From contig NZ_FNHI01000017.1 in the NCBI RefSeq assembly GCF_900103455.1, forward strand, positions 1 through 64,000: a stretch of 64,000 nucleotides of DNA, in the 5' to 3' direction. The stretch is from Streptomyces wuyuanensis (GTDB lineage Bacteria > Actinomycetota > Actinomycetes > Streptomycetales > Streptomycetaceae). The notes beneath the pieces were generated by a model. The model searched no databases, was not told where the DNA came from, and was given only the letters and a program-made list of their open reading frames with translations. Positions 16,132 through 26,024 of this stretch are shown here, in pieces. Each line of letters begins with the position of its first letter. Positions within the stretch are counted from its first letter, which is position 1. A program made the translations under genes and the position numbers.

Positions 16132-18995
16132 CGACCGTCCCCCTCCGGTGTCGTTCCTGGTGCTGTCTCGCCGGGGCCGGTGGCATCCTCGGCGTTCTGG
16201 CGACGTCCGCGCTGCCAGCCGCGTTGCAGCGAGGCCATGCGGTCGCGTACTTGTTCCGCGTCACGTTCGAAGTCCTGGGCGTCGTCCGCCGCGGTGCGCG
16301 TGCCGGCGCCGCGGGTACCGGAGCCTTCGCGCAGCTGCGGGGCGAGGTTGGCCTGGCGGACCCGGCGGGGCAGCCCGCCGACCGTCGGCCCCGAGGACCC
16401 GCGGGCCGGGCGGACGGCGCCCGTTCCGGTTCCGGAACCGGACCTCGTGGCGTCCGCCGGTTGGGACGCGTCACCGGGCCGCTCGGGGCCGCGGGACGGC
16501 GTGCTCCTGAGCGGGAGCGGCACCGGACCGGTGGACGGACCGGCCGCAGGGGCCCCGGCGGCGGAGTCCGGGCGCGTGCCCGGGCCTTCCGGTTCGTCCC
16601 CGCCGGACCCGGGCAGCGGGTGCGAACGGCCCCGCTCGCCGATGCGGCGCCCGTTGTCCGCGACCAGCGTCGGCGGCTTGCGGCGGGGCAGGGGGACGGG
16701 GCCCCTGGACGCCCGGCGCGGGCCCTTCCCCGGACGCTCCGGCGTCTGGTCGGAGGCCTGCTGGTGCTGCTCGTCGGGAACGCGCATGAATTCCCGGGCC
16801 CGGAAGAGCCCGCCGCGCTCGCTCTCGATGTCCTCGATGTCGGCGGCGGAGTCGGGCACCGCGTTGATCGGTTCGGCCGTGTCGATGCGGTCGGCGCGAC
16901 CGCCCAGGGCGGGCCGGTCCTCGAACCCCAGGGTGCCGACGGGCGCCTCGAGTTCGACGGGGCCGTCGAGCACCGCGGGGCCGGTGAGTCCCGCGGGAAC
17001 CTGCGAGAGGGTCGCCAGACGGCCGGACTCGGGGCGGCGGCCGGAGGCCGCGCCCAGGGAGCCCTTGCGGTCCAGGCGGAAGCCGGTGCCCTCGGTGTCG
17101 GGGGCGTCGGTGAGCAGCGCGGCCGGGACGAAGACCACCGCGGTGGTCCCTCCGTACGGCGACTGCTGCAGGGACACGCGCACGTTCTGCCGCTGGGCGA
17201 GCCGGCTGACGACGAACAGCCCGAGCCTGTCGGTGTCGGAGAGCTCGAACTCGGGGGTCTCCGCCAGCCGGAGGTTGGCGTCGAGCAGTGCCTCGGGGGT
17301 CATCCCGAGGCCCCGGTCGTGGATCTCGAGGGTGAAGCCGTTGGCGACCCGCTCGCCGTGCACCTGCACGCCGGTGTGCGGGGGCGAGAACACCGTGGCG
17401 TTCTCCAGCAGTTCGGCGATGAGGTGGGTGAGGTCGGAGACCGCGGGTCCGGCCACGCCGACGCGCGCCAGCCGCCGGACCTCGATCCGTTCGTAGTCCT
17501 CGACCTCGGCGACCGCGGCCCGTACGACGTCCATGAGCTGGATCGGCTTGCGCCACTGCCGGGAGGGGGCCGCGCCGGAGAGGATCACCAGGCCCTCCGC
17601 GTGCCGGCGCATACGGGTGGTGAGGTGGTCCAGCCGGAACAGGTCCGCCAGTTCCTCGGCGTCCTCGGTGCGGCGTTCCATCGTGTCGAGGAGGGTGAGC
17701 TGGCGGTGGAGCAGGACCTGGTTGCGGCGGGCGAGGTTGACGAACACCTCGGAGACGCCGCGGCGCATGTCGGCCTGCTTGACGGCGGCCTCGACGGCGG
17801 CCCGCTGGAGGGTGTTGAGCGCCTGGCCGACCTGCCCGATCTCGTCCTTGTCGTACTCCAGGTGGGGCGCTTCGGTCTCCACGTCGACGTGCTCGCCCGC
17901 GGCGAGCCGGCGCATGACGCTGGGGAGGCGGACGCCGGAGACCTCGTGGGCCTCCTTGCGCAGCCGGGACAGGGAACGCGCGAGGTCGCGGCCGATGCGC
18001 ACGGAGACGACGACGGAGACCAGGAGGGCCAGGAACCCGAGGACGCCGGCGATGCCCGCCTTGACCAGAACCCCGTACGCGGCGGGCTCCACGCGGTCCT
18101 GGTAGCGGTCGCCCGCCTCGCTGGACTGGCGGGCCAGGTCGTCCAGGACGGGCCCGGCGAGCTGCTGCCACCGTTCCGCGTCCACGACGCGCGGCTTGCC
18201 GGTGGGTCCGGCGGCGAGCAGCTTCTCCTCGGTCTCGCGCAGGGGCTGGGTGTCGGGGCTGGCCCAGTACTGCTCGACGATCTCGCGCTCGGAGGCCGGC
18301 AGGACCTCGAGGTTGATCTCGTACAGGAGCTTGCGGTTGGCGACGAGATCGGTGACGGCCCGGATCTCCCCGGCCGTGACCTTGCCCGCGACCAGCGACG
18401 AGGTGACGAGCGCGTCCTCGCGGGAGAGCAGTTCGCGAGCGCGCACGATGCCGACGAGGGCGCGGCCCTGCTTCTCCAGTTCGACGCTCTCCAGGCCGTT
18501 GAGGGAGGTGAGGAAGCCGTAGCAGGGATCGACGAGCCGGTTGTAGAACTCCAGTGCCTGGGCGCGGGTGATGGCGCTCTGCTCGACGTTCTGGCGCAGG
18601 GAGCCGAGGCCGTCGAGCGCGTCGACGAGCCGGTCGAGGCGGCGGGAGGCGTCCGCGCTGAGGGAGTTCCTGACCCCGGAGTCCTGTGCGCTGGCACGGA
18701 TTTCGGCCACCGCCCGGTCGGTCTGCGACCGCTGGCCGCGCAGGGCGATCAGGGAGTCGACGGCGCGGGGGTCGGCCAGGTAGACGAGGGTCTGGCGGCG
18801 TTCCTTCTGGATGACGCGGACCGTGTCCTCGAGCGGAAGGCCGACCTTCTCGAAGATGTAACCGGCGTCCAGCAGCTGCTTTGCCTCACGGCCGGTCAGT
18901 GCGGTCGCGAACCCCCACAGAGCGGTCAGCGAGACGAGCGGCACAAGCAGCAACGCCACGATCTTCCGGCGGATGGACGTCCCGCGAAAGCGCAT
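16128..18995 (-). CDS. cvnA: conservon membrane sensor, histidine-kinase-like CvnA
   Basis: A 955-aa membrane protein, head of the conservon. A first helix (about 9-31) and a second (about 308-330) flank an extracytoplasmic nitrate/sulphonate-sensor-like (NIT) domain; a HAMP-like linker follows. The ATPase domain has an N box (AELLENATVFS, near 528) and a G box (DRGLGM, near 560). From about residue 660 to the end the chain is rich in Pro, Gly, Arg and Ser and probably disordered. Such sensors usually lack a cognate response regulator and signal through CvnB-D. The ATG at 18995 follows GGGGGAGG. The gene heads an operon of overlapping reading frames. Confidence 0.92.
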   Translation of the reverse strand: MRFRGTSIRRKIVALLLVPLVSLTALWGFATALTGREAKQLLDAGYIFEKVGLPLEDTVRVIQKERRQTLVYLADPRAVDSLIALRGQRSQTDRAVAEIRASAQDSGVRNSLSADASRRLDRLVDALDGLGSLRQNVEQSAITRAQALEFYNRLVDPCYGFLTSLNGLESVELEKQGRALVGIVRARELLSREDALVTSSLVAGKVTAGEIRAVTDLVANRKLLYEINLEVLPASEREIVEQYWASPDTQPLRETEEKLLAAGPTGKPRVVDAERWQQLAGPVLDDLARQSSEAGDRYQDRVEPAAYGVLVKAGIAGVLGFLALLVSVVVSVRIGRDLARSLSRLRKEAHEVSGVRLPSVMRRLAAGEHVDVETEAPHLEYDKDEIGQVGQALNTLQRAAVEAAVKQADMRRGVSEVFVNLARRNQVLLHRQLTLLDTMERRTEDAEELADLFRLDHLTTRMRRHAEGLVILSGAAPSRQWRKPIQLMDVVRAAVAEVEDYERIEVRRLARVGVAGPAVSDLTHLIAELLENATVFSPPHTGVQVHGERVANGFTLEIHDRGLGMTPEALLDANLRLAETPEFELSDTDRLGLFVVSRLAQRQNVRVSLQQSPYGGTTAVVFVPAALLTDAPDTEGTGFRLDRKGSLGAASGRRPESGRLATLSQVPAGLTGPAVLDGPVELEAPVGTLGFEDRPALGGRADRIDTAEPINAVPDSAADIEDIESERGGLFRAREFMRVPDEQHQQASDQTPERPGKGPRRASRGPVPLPRRKPPTLVADNGRRIGERGRSHPLPGSGGDEPEGPGTRPDSAAGAPAAGPSTGPVPLPLRSTPSRGPERPGDASQPADATRSGSGTGTGAVRPARGSSGPTVGGLPRRVRQANLAPQLREGSGTRGAGTRTAADDAQDFERDAEQVRDRMASLQRGWQRGRRQNAEDATGPGETAPGTTPEGDGR

Positions 18996-19083
18996 GGCCT
19001 CCCCCAGCTCGACCCGCGCGGACGGCGCGGGTGGTGATGTCCGCTTGGTGTGTGGTGCCGTTGTCTGTCGTGAGTGGTGCCGA

Positions 19084-19113
19084 GTTGTGCCAGAACTTGT
19101 CTTCCTGCGTCAA
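19084..19113 (-). promoter_or_regulatory. possible cvnA promoter
   Basis: On the minus strand TTGACG (19108-19113) is followed after 18 nt by CACAAC (19084-19089), about 90 bp before the cvnA ATG. The -35 is good, the -10 only fair. The remaining part of the 18996-19452 spacer must also hold the promoter of the divergent small gene; I see nothing else clear there. Confidence 0.35.
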
Positions 19114-19452
19114 CAAACGGCGCGAGCCTACTACTGACAGAGTGACAACTCGAAGGCTCGTCCGGACGTTTTTCAGCCGGGCCACGCGGTGTTGATCATG
19201 GGTTGTCCTGGTATTCGCGGACTTGGCACTCGGAACTGTGGCCGATGACACCTGGCCGGACGTCACAAACCCTTCCTGGACGTATGGCTGGAAATCTCTG
19301 TTCCAGCGGGAATCTTCCGTGACGGCCGTTCGTCTTTGTGTACGGGGAACGGGAGTTGCGGGGGAATCGACCTACGGGCGCGCCGGCGTGCACGGACCGG
19401 AAGCGGGTAGCCAACCCTGCAGTCGGACATTCGTGGGGAGTGAGCGCAGACC

Positions 19453-19866
19453 ATGGCGACGGCGGACGAGACGGGAGTACCGCGGCGGCTCTGGGTCGAG
19501 GAGCCGGTGGGACGACGACGGCTGCCCGACCCGGTGCGCACGGCGGCCGTGCGTGCCGTGATCGTGACGGCGGTGACGATGACCCAGGCCCTGACGGCCT
19601 TCTTCTTCACGGTGACGGGATCATGGCTGGCGTTTCCCATGGTCCTGAGCAGCGTGGCGAGCACGGTCGGTGCGACCTGGGCGGTGCTGGACGTGTGGGT
19701 GACGCGCCAGGTGTGGAACCAGCGGAACGGTGTCGTATCGGTTCCGAGCAGCACCGCGCGGCAGCTGCGGCGTGAGCGGCGAAAGGCGCGGCGCACGGCC
19801 CGCGCGCAGGCGCGGGAGTCCGCACGGATACGGCGGAGGGGCTCGGGGAGGCTCTCCCAGGCCTGA
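19453..19866 (+). CDS. small two-helix membrane protein, unknown function
   Basis: A 137-aa protein with two likely membrane helices (about 33-55 and 60-82) and a strongly basic C-terminal tail of about 45 residues rich in Arg. I do not recognise a family. The topology suggests a small membrane anchor with a cytoplasmic nucleic-acid- or lipid-binding tail; that is inference. It is divergent from cvnA and converges on the large SMC-like gene, 45 bp from its stop. The ATG at 19453 has GGGGAG about 12 nt upstream. Confidence 0.7.
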   Translation: MATADETGVPRRLWVEEPVGRRRLPDPVRTAAVRAVIVTAVTMTQALTAFFFTVTGSWLAFPMVLSSVASTVGATWAVLDVWVTRQVWNQRNGVVSVPSSTARQLRRERRKARRTARAQARESARIRRRGSGRLSQA

Positions 19867-19911
19867 GGCCTCCCGGCCCGTGCTCCGTGTGTCTCGGGGG
19901 GGGTGCTCCGG

Positions 19912-22900
19912 CTACTCCTCGCGACCGGCGGGGGTTTCGGAGGTACCGGACCGCGGCCGGGTGTCGGACGCGGCGCCTTCGGCTGCGGAGGGGGTCTGCT
20001 CCGACGGCTGCCCCTCCTCTCCTGTCCCGGACCCGTCGCCGGTCCCGGCTCCGGTGCCGGTGTGCGCCGCGTCCTCGCCGAGCGCCCCGGACTCGACGGG
20101 CGCGGTCGCCGGCGACGGCTCGTCGGTTCCCCGCTTGAACATCCGGGTCGCGGTGATCTCCCCGTGCACCGTCTCCCCGTCGGTGCGCTGCTGGGGCAGA
20201 CCGGGGCGCAGATGCTCCTCGACGCTGATGTACTTCAGGCCCGCCCGGAGGTCCGCGTCATTGCGCAGCCTGATGACCAGCGGGAACTCCGCGAGAGCCG
20301 TGGTGTCGAACAGCCCGGTCGTGTACAGCAGTTGGACGCCCAGGGCCTTCGACACGGCCCGCTGCAGCTCCAGCAGGTAGGTGGCGTTGGCGCGGCCGAT
20401 GGGGTTGTCCAGGAACAGCGTGCCCGCGTGCCGGTGCTTGTCCCGGCCCCGGTCGTTGCTGCGGAGCGCGGCCATGGTGCAGTAGAGCGCGATCGCGGCG
20501 GTGAGCAGCTGGCCGCCGGAGAACACGTCGCCCATCTGCCCGACCGGCACCCGCTCGGCCCGCAGCACCGCGTCCGGCTTGAGGATCTCGACGGCGACGC
20601 CCTTCGGTTCGAGGGCCGCCTGGACACCGCGCAGCAGCAGCGACATCCCGTCCCGGCGGAGGTCGGAGTTCTTCCTCACCGCTGCACGCGTGGCCTCGTC
20701 GATGACCTCACCGAGCCGCTCGGTGAGGGTCGCCTGGTCGGGCTCCTCGAAACGGATGCGCAGGAACTCCTGTCCCGACCACTCCCCCAGGCCCTCGGGC
20801 AGCCGTGACAGCCGCTGGGCCGAGCGGAGCGTCGTGAGGGCGGACTCCACCAGTCCGCGGAGGCGGTCCACGATGGAGTCGCGGTTGCGCTCCAACTGGA
20901 CCAGTTCGTCGGTGAGGACGCGCAGCCGCGGCGCGAACGCCTCGGCCCAGCGCGCCGCGTGCTCCGGCAGGGCGGACGCCGGCAGCTCACGGATCTGCAG
21001 GCGCGCCGGTGTGCGCACCGCCTCGTACCGGGTTGAGTTGGCGTGGCGCACGAGGACGTCGCTCGCCTCGCGCACCGAGGACTCGGCGGCGGACAGATCG
21101 GCCGCGCAACCGCGCAGGGAGCGGCGGGCCTCGGCGGTGGACTGCCGGGCCTCCTCGAGGCTGCCCGGATACGGCTCGGGCTCCTCCTGGTCCTCGTCGG
21201 GGTGGTCCCTGAGCAGGTCGCGCAGGAGGGCCGCCGTCTCGTCGAAGCCGCTCGCCGCGTCCTCGGCGGTGCGGTGCGCCCGCAGCAGTTCGGCGTGGGT
21301 CGCCCGGGCGGTCTCCAGCGCCTCGGTGAGGGCGGCCAGTTCGCCGGTGGCCGTCCGCAGCAGCGCCTGGGCGTGCGGGGCGTCCGAGGGCTCCAGCTCC
21401 CCGGGGAGCCCGGTGTGCGCCTCACCGTCGGCGGGTGCCAGGCGCTCGGCCTCACCGCGCAGCCGGCCGAGCTTCTCGCTGGCCTCGGAGGCGCGGGTCT
21501 CCAGCATCTGCACGTGCGACTCGGCGCGGGCCGCGGCGGCCTGGCGGGACGGGCCGTCCGCTCCGTCGGTGCCCTCCAGCAACTGGGCGGCGCGCGTGCG
21601 GACCTTGTTGGTGAGCCGGTCCAGCTCGGCGAGCGCGGCGCTCTCGGCGCTCTCGGCGTGGGCCTGTTCGGCGCGCAGGTCGGCGCCGACGCCGACCTTT
21701 TCGTACAGCTGGGACGCGGCGCGGTACGCCTCGCGCAGGGCGGGCAGCGAAGGGCGCGGAGTGTCGGACGTCTCGTCCGGCTCGGGCAGCTGCTCGGGGG
21801 CGCCCGCGATCTCGGCGCGCTCCGCACGGAGGGCACGTGCGGTGCGCCGGGCGTCGTCCGCCGCGCGCTGGGCGGCCCGGCGGTCCTGGTCCGCGGCTCT
21901 CGCCCGGTCCAGGCAGGAGGCGGCGCGGGCATCGGACTCGGCGGCGTCGTCGGCGAGTTCACGCAGCTTCGCCTGCCACCCGGAGCGCTCGCGGAGCCGG
22001 AAGGCCAGACCGGCGAGCGCGTCCGCGGCGCGGCGGGCCCGCTGGGCCGCGTCCTGGCGCTCGTCGCGCACCCGGGCGCTGTCGGCGGCCGACTCCTCGG
22101 CCTCGGCCCGGGCGGCGCGGGCCTCGGCGAGCACGTCCTCGGCGGTCTCGGCCGCCTGTCGGGCGTCGCTCGCGGCCCGGGCGAGTTCGGCGAGCATGCC
22201 GGGCGGGCAGTCCGCGCGCCACGAGCCGATACGGGCGGCGAGGGCGCGGTCGCCGGCCAGTCGGGCCGCGAGGGCCCTGATCTCCTCGTCCCGCGCCGCG
22301 GCCCGGGCCCGCAGGGCCTGGCGCTCCTCGTCCGCGGCGTGCTCGTCGTGCATGGCGGGGTTCGGCGGCACGAGGAACACATCCGTGTCCGTGCCGCCGC
22401 CCTGGCCCGCTACGGGGGCGAGCAGCGCGGCCGCGGTTCCGACGGCGACGGCGGAACGCGGCAGCAGAGCCGCCCCGGTCAGCACCTCGCGGGCGCGGGC
22501 GTACGACACCGGGTCGGTGATCACGACACCGTCGACGAGCTCGGGCCGTGCGGCGAGCACGGCTGCGTGGTCGGCCGGGGCGACCGCCTGGGCGAGGTAG
22601 CGCCAGCCGGGCAGTGCGGGGATGCCGTGCTCGCCGAGGAACTCGACGGTCGCGAGGACGTCGGGGCCGGGGGGCAGCAGGCCGCCGTCGCCGAGCGCTC
22701 CGAGGATGCGGGAGTCGTCGGCGGCCGCCGTCCTCAGATCGAACAGCTGGCGCTCGGCGGCCGCGACGCCCTGGTCGAGCAGTTCCCGCAGTTCGTCGGC
22801 GCAGCGGTCGAACTCCTCGGCGGTGAGGGGGCCTTCCGCGTCGTGCTCGCGCCGGACGTCCTCCGGGCGCTCGCCGTCCGCGGTCCCCGCGGGCGCGGTG

Positions 22901-24873
22901 CCGGCGCGGTCGCCGTCGGAGCCGGTCGCCTGGGCCGGAAACGCCGCTCGTGCGTCCGCCGGGGCCGGTCCGGCCGATTCCGGGGACCGCTCGCGCCGGG
23001 GTCCCGGGACCCCGGCCGGGCCGGCGGCCGCCGTCAGGCCGAGCAGCTCGCCGAGGCGCTCCGACTCGGCGATGGAGGCCGCGGCGAGCCGCTCGGCCTC
23101 GTGGGCGTGTGCGGCCGCCTCGGCCGCGTCCGCGGCGCGGGCCGCGGTCAGTTCTGCCCGGGTCTCGGCGGCCGCGGTCTCACGGGCGCGCTCCGCGGCC
23201 GTGCGGGCGGCCTCACGGGCCGCGTCCCAGGCGGCGACCGCGGACTTCTCCGCGTCGCTGGCCGCGAGGGCGGCCCGCGCCGGGTCGGCGTCGGGGGCGG
23301 TGTCGTCGAGCCAGCCCGCGCGGACGGCCTCCGCGGTCTCCTGCTCGACCTCGGCGAGGCGCTGGCGCAGATGGCCCGCCTCGCTCCGGGCCCGCTGTGC
23401 GTCGGTGGCGGCGGCGGTGGCGTCGCGGTGGGCGGCCTCGCCGGCCTCCTGGAGGCCGGCGGAGCGCTCCTCCTCCTCGTTGGCCAGGCGCTCGCCGTCC
23501 TCGGCGGCGGAGTGGAGGGCGCGCACGAGGTCGGCGGCGGCCTTCGCGCGGGCCGCGAGTGCCGGCGCGGCGTCCCGTTCGGCCTCGCGGATGGCGGCGG
23601 CCACCCGCGCGGAACGGTCGGCGGCGGCGCGGTGGCGGAGCACTGCCTCGGCGGCCTGCCAGGCGGAGTGGAGGGTACGCGCGTCGGTCAGCTCTCGGCG
23701 CTGGGCGGCGGCGGCCTTCTCCGCTGCGGTGAGGGCCAGGGAGGCGTGCCGGTAGGCCAGTTCGGCGGCGATGAGGGAGCTGCGGCTCCGGGACCGCTCC
23801 GCCTCGGTGACGGTGTGTGCGGCGGCGGTGACCTGCTGGGCGAGTTCGGCCGCGCGGGCACGCTCCTCGCCGGCCCGAGCGGAGAGGCGGTGTGCGAGCG
23901 TGCGGGTGCGGCGCTCGGCTCCCAGGTGGATGTCGCGGGCCCTGGCCCGGGTGTCTGCGGCTTCCACGATGCGGCCGAGGAGATCGACGGAGCCTGCGGT
24001 GAAGTCGCGTTCGGCGATGAGCTCCGCGCGTCGGCCCAGTTTGTTGCCGAAGCCGCTGACGAGGTCGGCGAGCCCGTCCGTGTCACGGGTGTCGGTGACG
24101 GCGCGCAGCAGCAGGTCCGTGAAGTCGGAGTCCTTCTTGACCGCGAACAGGCCTGCGGCCTCGCCCTCGTCCGCGTTCATCTCCCGCTGGTAGCGGAAGA
24201 GTTCGGGGTCGAGGCCGAGGTCGCCGAGGTGCTCGTTCCAGCGGTCGTGGATCTCCTCCCAGTACACCTCCAGGTGCGGATACGCCTTGCCCGCCTCGGT
24301 GATGGCGTCGCGGAAGCCCTTCATGGTGCGGCGGCGGCCCTTTGCGCCGGACGCGCCCTCGGCGGGCGGGCGGACGGCGGTGGACTCGGCCACGGGCAGC
24401 GAGTCGAGGCTGAGGCCGGGCCCCGGCCGGAAGGAGTACCAGGCCTCGGCGAACTTGCGGGGGTCGTTGGAGACCTGGCGGCCGCGCCATTCACTGGCCT
24501 TGCCGACGACGACCAGCTCACCGGTGAGGGTGTGCTGCCACTCGAGGGCGACATGGCCGCAGTCGTCGGCGAGCAGGAACTTCCGCAGCACACCGGAGCT
24601 GGCGCCGCCGAGGGTGTTCCGGTGGCCGGGCAGCATCACCGAGAAGATCAGCTTGAGGAGGACGGACTTGCCGCCGCCGTTCTCCAGGAAGAGCACGCCC
24701 GCCGGGGCGGGCCGGCGGGGTGGACCGACCGGCTCCGCCTCGAAGAACTCGGCCTGCATCGGGGCCGGGTTGGGCACGGGCGCGCCGACTCCGCGCAGGT
24801 CCAGCACGGTGTCGGCATAGCGCGCGCCGGCGGGCCCGATGGAGTAGAGGCGTACCCGGGACAGCTCGTACAT
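19912..24873 (-). CDS. giant SMC/MukB-like coiled-coil ATPase
   Basis: A 1653-aa ATPase built like SMC, MukB or JetC: N-terminal nucleotide-binding half, very long Ala/Glu/Arg-rich coiled coils (about 290-620 and 870-1340), a globular hinge-like insert near 690-850 and a C-terminal half. Walker A is LFLENGGGKS (residues 61-70); the usual first Gly is Leu but Lys-Ser is kept. The ABC signature is FSGGQ near 1452. Walker B is TLFLDNPIGRAN near 1488, with Asn where the catalytic Glu is expected. The last 100 residues are acidic and disordered. It is the third gene of an operon with two smaller partners in MukF-MukE-MukB order. Likely role: loop-extruding or DNA-clamping complex; plasmid defence or chromosome organisation are both possible. 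Confidence 0.85.
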   Translation of the reverse strand: MYELSRVRLYSIGPAGARYADTVLDLRGVGAPVPNPAPMQAEFFEAEPVGPPRRPAPAGVLFLENGGGKSVLLKLIFSVMLPGHRNTLGGASSGVLRKFLLADDCGHVALEWQHTLTGELVVVGKASEWRGRQVSNDPRKFAEAWYSFRPGPGLSLDSLPVAESTAVRPPAEGASGAKGRRRTMKGFRDAITEAGKAYPHLEVYWEEIHDRWNEHLGDLGLDPELFRYQREMNADEGEAAGLFAVKKDSDFTDLLLRAVTDTRDTDGLADLVSGFGNKLGRRAELIAERDFTAGSVDLLGRIVEAADTRARARDIHLGAERRTRTLAHRLSARAGEERARAAELAQQVTAAAHTVTEAERSRSRSSLIAAELAYRHASLALTAAEKAAAAQRRELTDARTLHSAWQAAEAVLRHRAAADRSARVAAAIREAERDAAPALAARAKAAADLVRALHSAAEDGERLANEEEERSAGLQEAGEAAHRDATAAATDAQRARSEAGHLRQRLAEVEQETAEAVRAGWLDDTAPDADPARAALAASDAEKSAVAAWDAAREAARTAAERARETAAAETRAELTAARAADAAEAAAHAHEAERLAAASIAESERLGELLGLTAAAGPAGVPGPRRERSPESAGPAPADARAAFPAQATGSDGDRAGTAPAGTADGERPEDVRREHDAEGPLTAEEFDRCADELRELLDQGVAAAERQLFDLRTAAADDSRILGALGDGGLLPPGPDVLATVEFLGEHGIPALPGWRYLAQAVAPADHAAVLAARPELVDGVVITDPVSYARAREVLTGAALLPRSAVAVGTAAALLAPVAGQGGGTDTDVFLVPPNPAMHDEHAADEERQALRARAAARDEEIRALAARLAGDRALAARIGSWRADCPPGMLAELARAASDARQAAETAEDVLAEARAARAEAEESAADSARVRDERQDAAQRARRAADALAGLAFRLRERSGWQAKLRELADDAAESDARAASCLDRARAADQDRRAAQRAADDARRTARALRAERAEIAGAPEQLPEPDETSDTPRPSLPALREAYRAASQLYEKVGVGADLRAEQAHAESAESAALAELDRLTNKVRTRAAQLLEGTDGADGPSRQAAAARAESHVQMLETRASEASEKLGRLRGEAERLAPADGEAHTGLPGELEPSDAPHAQALLRTATGELAALTEALETARATHAELLRAHRTAEDAASGFDETAALLRDLLRDHPDEDQEEPEPYPGSLEEARQSTAEARRSLRGCAADLSAAESSVREASDVLVRHANSTRYEAVRTPARLQIRELPASALPEHAARWAEAFAPRLRVLTDELVQLERNRDSIVDRLRGLVESALTTLRSAQRLSRLPEGLGEWSGQEFLRIRFEEPDQATLTERLGEVIDEATRAAVRKNSDLRRDGMSLLLRGVQAALEPKGVAVEILKPDAVLRAERVPVGQMGDVFSGGQLLTAAIALYCTMAALRSNDRGRDKHRHAGTLFLDNPIGRANATYLLELQRAVSKALGVQLLYTTGLFDTTALAEFPLVIRLRNDADLRAGLKYISVEEHLRPGLPQQRTDGETVHGEITATRMFKRGTDEPSPATAPVESGALGEDAAHTGTGAGTGDGSGTGEEGQPSEQTPSAAEGAASDTRPRSGTSETPAGREE

Positions 24874-24949
24874 GGCGGCGGACTCTCGTCGTTCTCAGCG
24901 GGGTTGAGGCGGGGCGGACGGCGGCGGACGGTGTCTCGCCCCGGCAGGG

Positions 24950-25861
24950 TCAGGGATGGAAGGGAAGGCCGGCGTCGGCGGCCAGTTCCAGGTCGCCGGC
25001 GTCGGGCGGCGGCACGAGTGTGGCGGAGCCGTCGGTGACGGGGACGATCCCGAGCTCCAGCAGCTCCGCCATGGCAGCGGTGCCCGCCATGTCGCGGACC
25101 TGCAGCTGGTATCGGGCGGTCGTCCGGTACGCACCGCCGGAGTCGTCCCCCGTGCGCTGCAGGAAGCCGGAGTCGGTGAGGAAGGCGACCGCCTTGGCGA
25201 TGATGCCCGTGGTGGAGCCGGCGAGGCGGCGGGCGTCCTTGGTGGCTCCGGTGGCGCTGCGGCGCGCGTAGATGCGCCAGGCGGCTTCGAGGCCCGGGGC
25301 GTCGGAGGCCGGGTCGGTGTTCTCCCCCCGCTCCTCGGCCCGCTCCTCCAGCCGGCGGCAGGCCTGCCGTACGAAGGCGTCGACGCCGTTGACCGTGATC
25401 CGGCCGATGTAGCCGTCGTCGGCGAGGTCCTCGGGGCGCGGGAACGCGAGCGCCGCGACGGCGAGGTGGGCGAGGCCGTGGAGGAACCGGTCGACCGAGT
25501 CGGCGGAGGCCCGGCGGGCGTAGTCGCCCATGCGGACGGCGAAGACCGAGTCCTCGGCCGCGGTCACGGCCATCCCGGCACGGGGCGAGACCTCCAGGAC
25601 GACCAGGCCGAGCCCGGTGGCGACGGCGTCGGCGAGGCGGGCGAAGGCGGGCTCCTCGCGGTAGCGCCGCAGCAGGTCGCCGTACTCGGCGTCGCGGGCG
25701 GGCATCAGCTTGGGCTGCAGCCCGAAGGAGACGAGCCTCGCGGCGTCGGCCGCGTCGGCGGGGGTGACGCCGGAGGCGGCGGACATCGGCCCGGACGGCG
25801 GCCCGAGCGGCACGTCCGGCTCACGCCGGGGCCCGGCGTGCTCTGCGTGCTGGTCGCTCAC
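24950..25861 (-). CDS. MukE/JetB-like partner of the SMC-like ATPase
   Basis: A 303-aa protein with no signal peptide or membrane helix. The first 45 residues are low-complexity; the rest is mostly helical, with a winged-helix-like region near the end (TGIIAKAVAFLTDSGFLQRT). Size, fold type and position between the long partner and the SMC-like ATPase match MukE or JetB, but I cannot show sequence homology. The GTG at 25861 has GGAG 8 nt upstream; the frame stays open to 26020 without a good start. It lies 163 bp after the first gene of the operon and 76 bp before the ATPase gene. Confidence 0.75.
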   Translation of the reverse strand: MSDQHAEHAGPRREPDVPLGPPSGPMSAASGVTPADAADAARLVSFGLQPKLMPARDAEYGDLLRRYREEPAFARLADAVATGLGLVVLEVSPRAGMAVTAAEDSVFAVRMGDYARRASADSVDRFLHGLAHLAVAALAFPRPEDLADDGYIGRITVNGVDAFVRQACRRLEERAEERGENTDPASDAPGLEAAWRIYARRSATGATKDARRLAGSTTGIIAKAVAFLTDSGFLQRTGDDSGGAYRTTARYQLQVRDMAGTAAMAELLELGIVPVTDGSATLVPPPDAGDLELAADAGLPFHP

Positions 25862-26024
25862 GGCTGGTGCTCCTCTGTGCGCTGGCGGGGCACTTCTGTG
25901 CCGTGGTGTGCGGGTGCGGGGCGCTCCGGGCCGGGAACGGCGCGGACGTCCGGGGCGGGCGGGCGCAGCTCGGACCGGACGTGCGGGTACGGGAACGCGG
26001 GGGCACCGGCCCCCGGGCACGGAG

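Noticed and set aside
16107..19037. A 976-codon plus-strand frame
   Set aside because: Shadow of cvnA; no motif or ribosome site.
21043..25038. A 1331-codon open frame on the plus strand
   Set aside because: Antisense shadow of the SMC-like ATPase; Gly/Val/Arg-rich translation without domain features.
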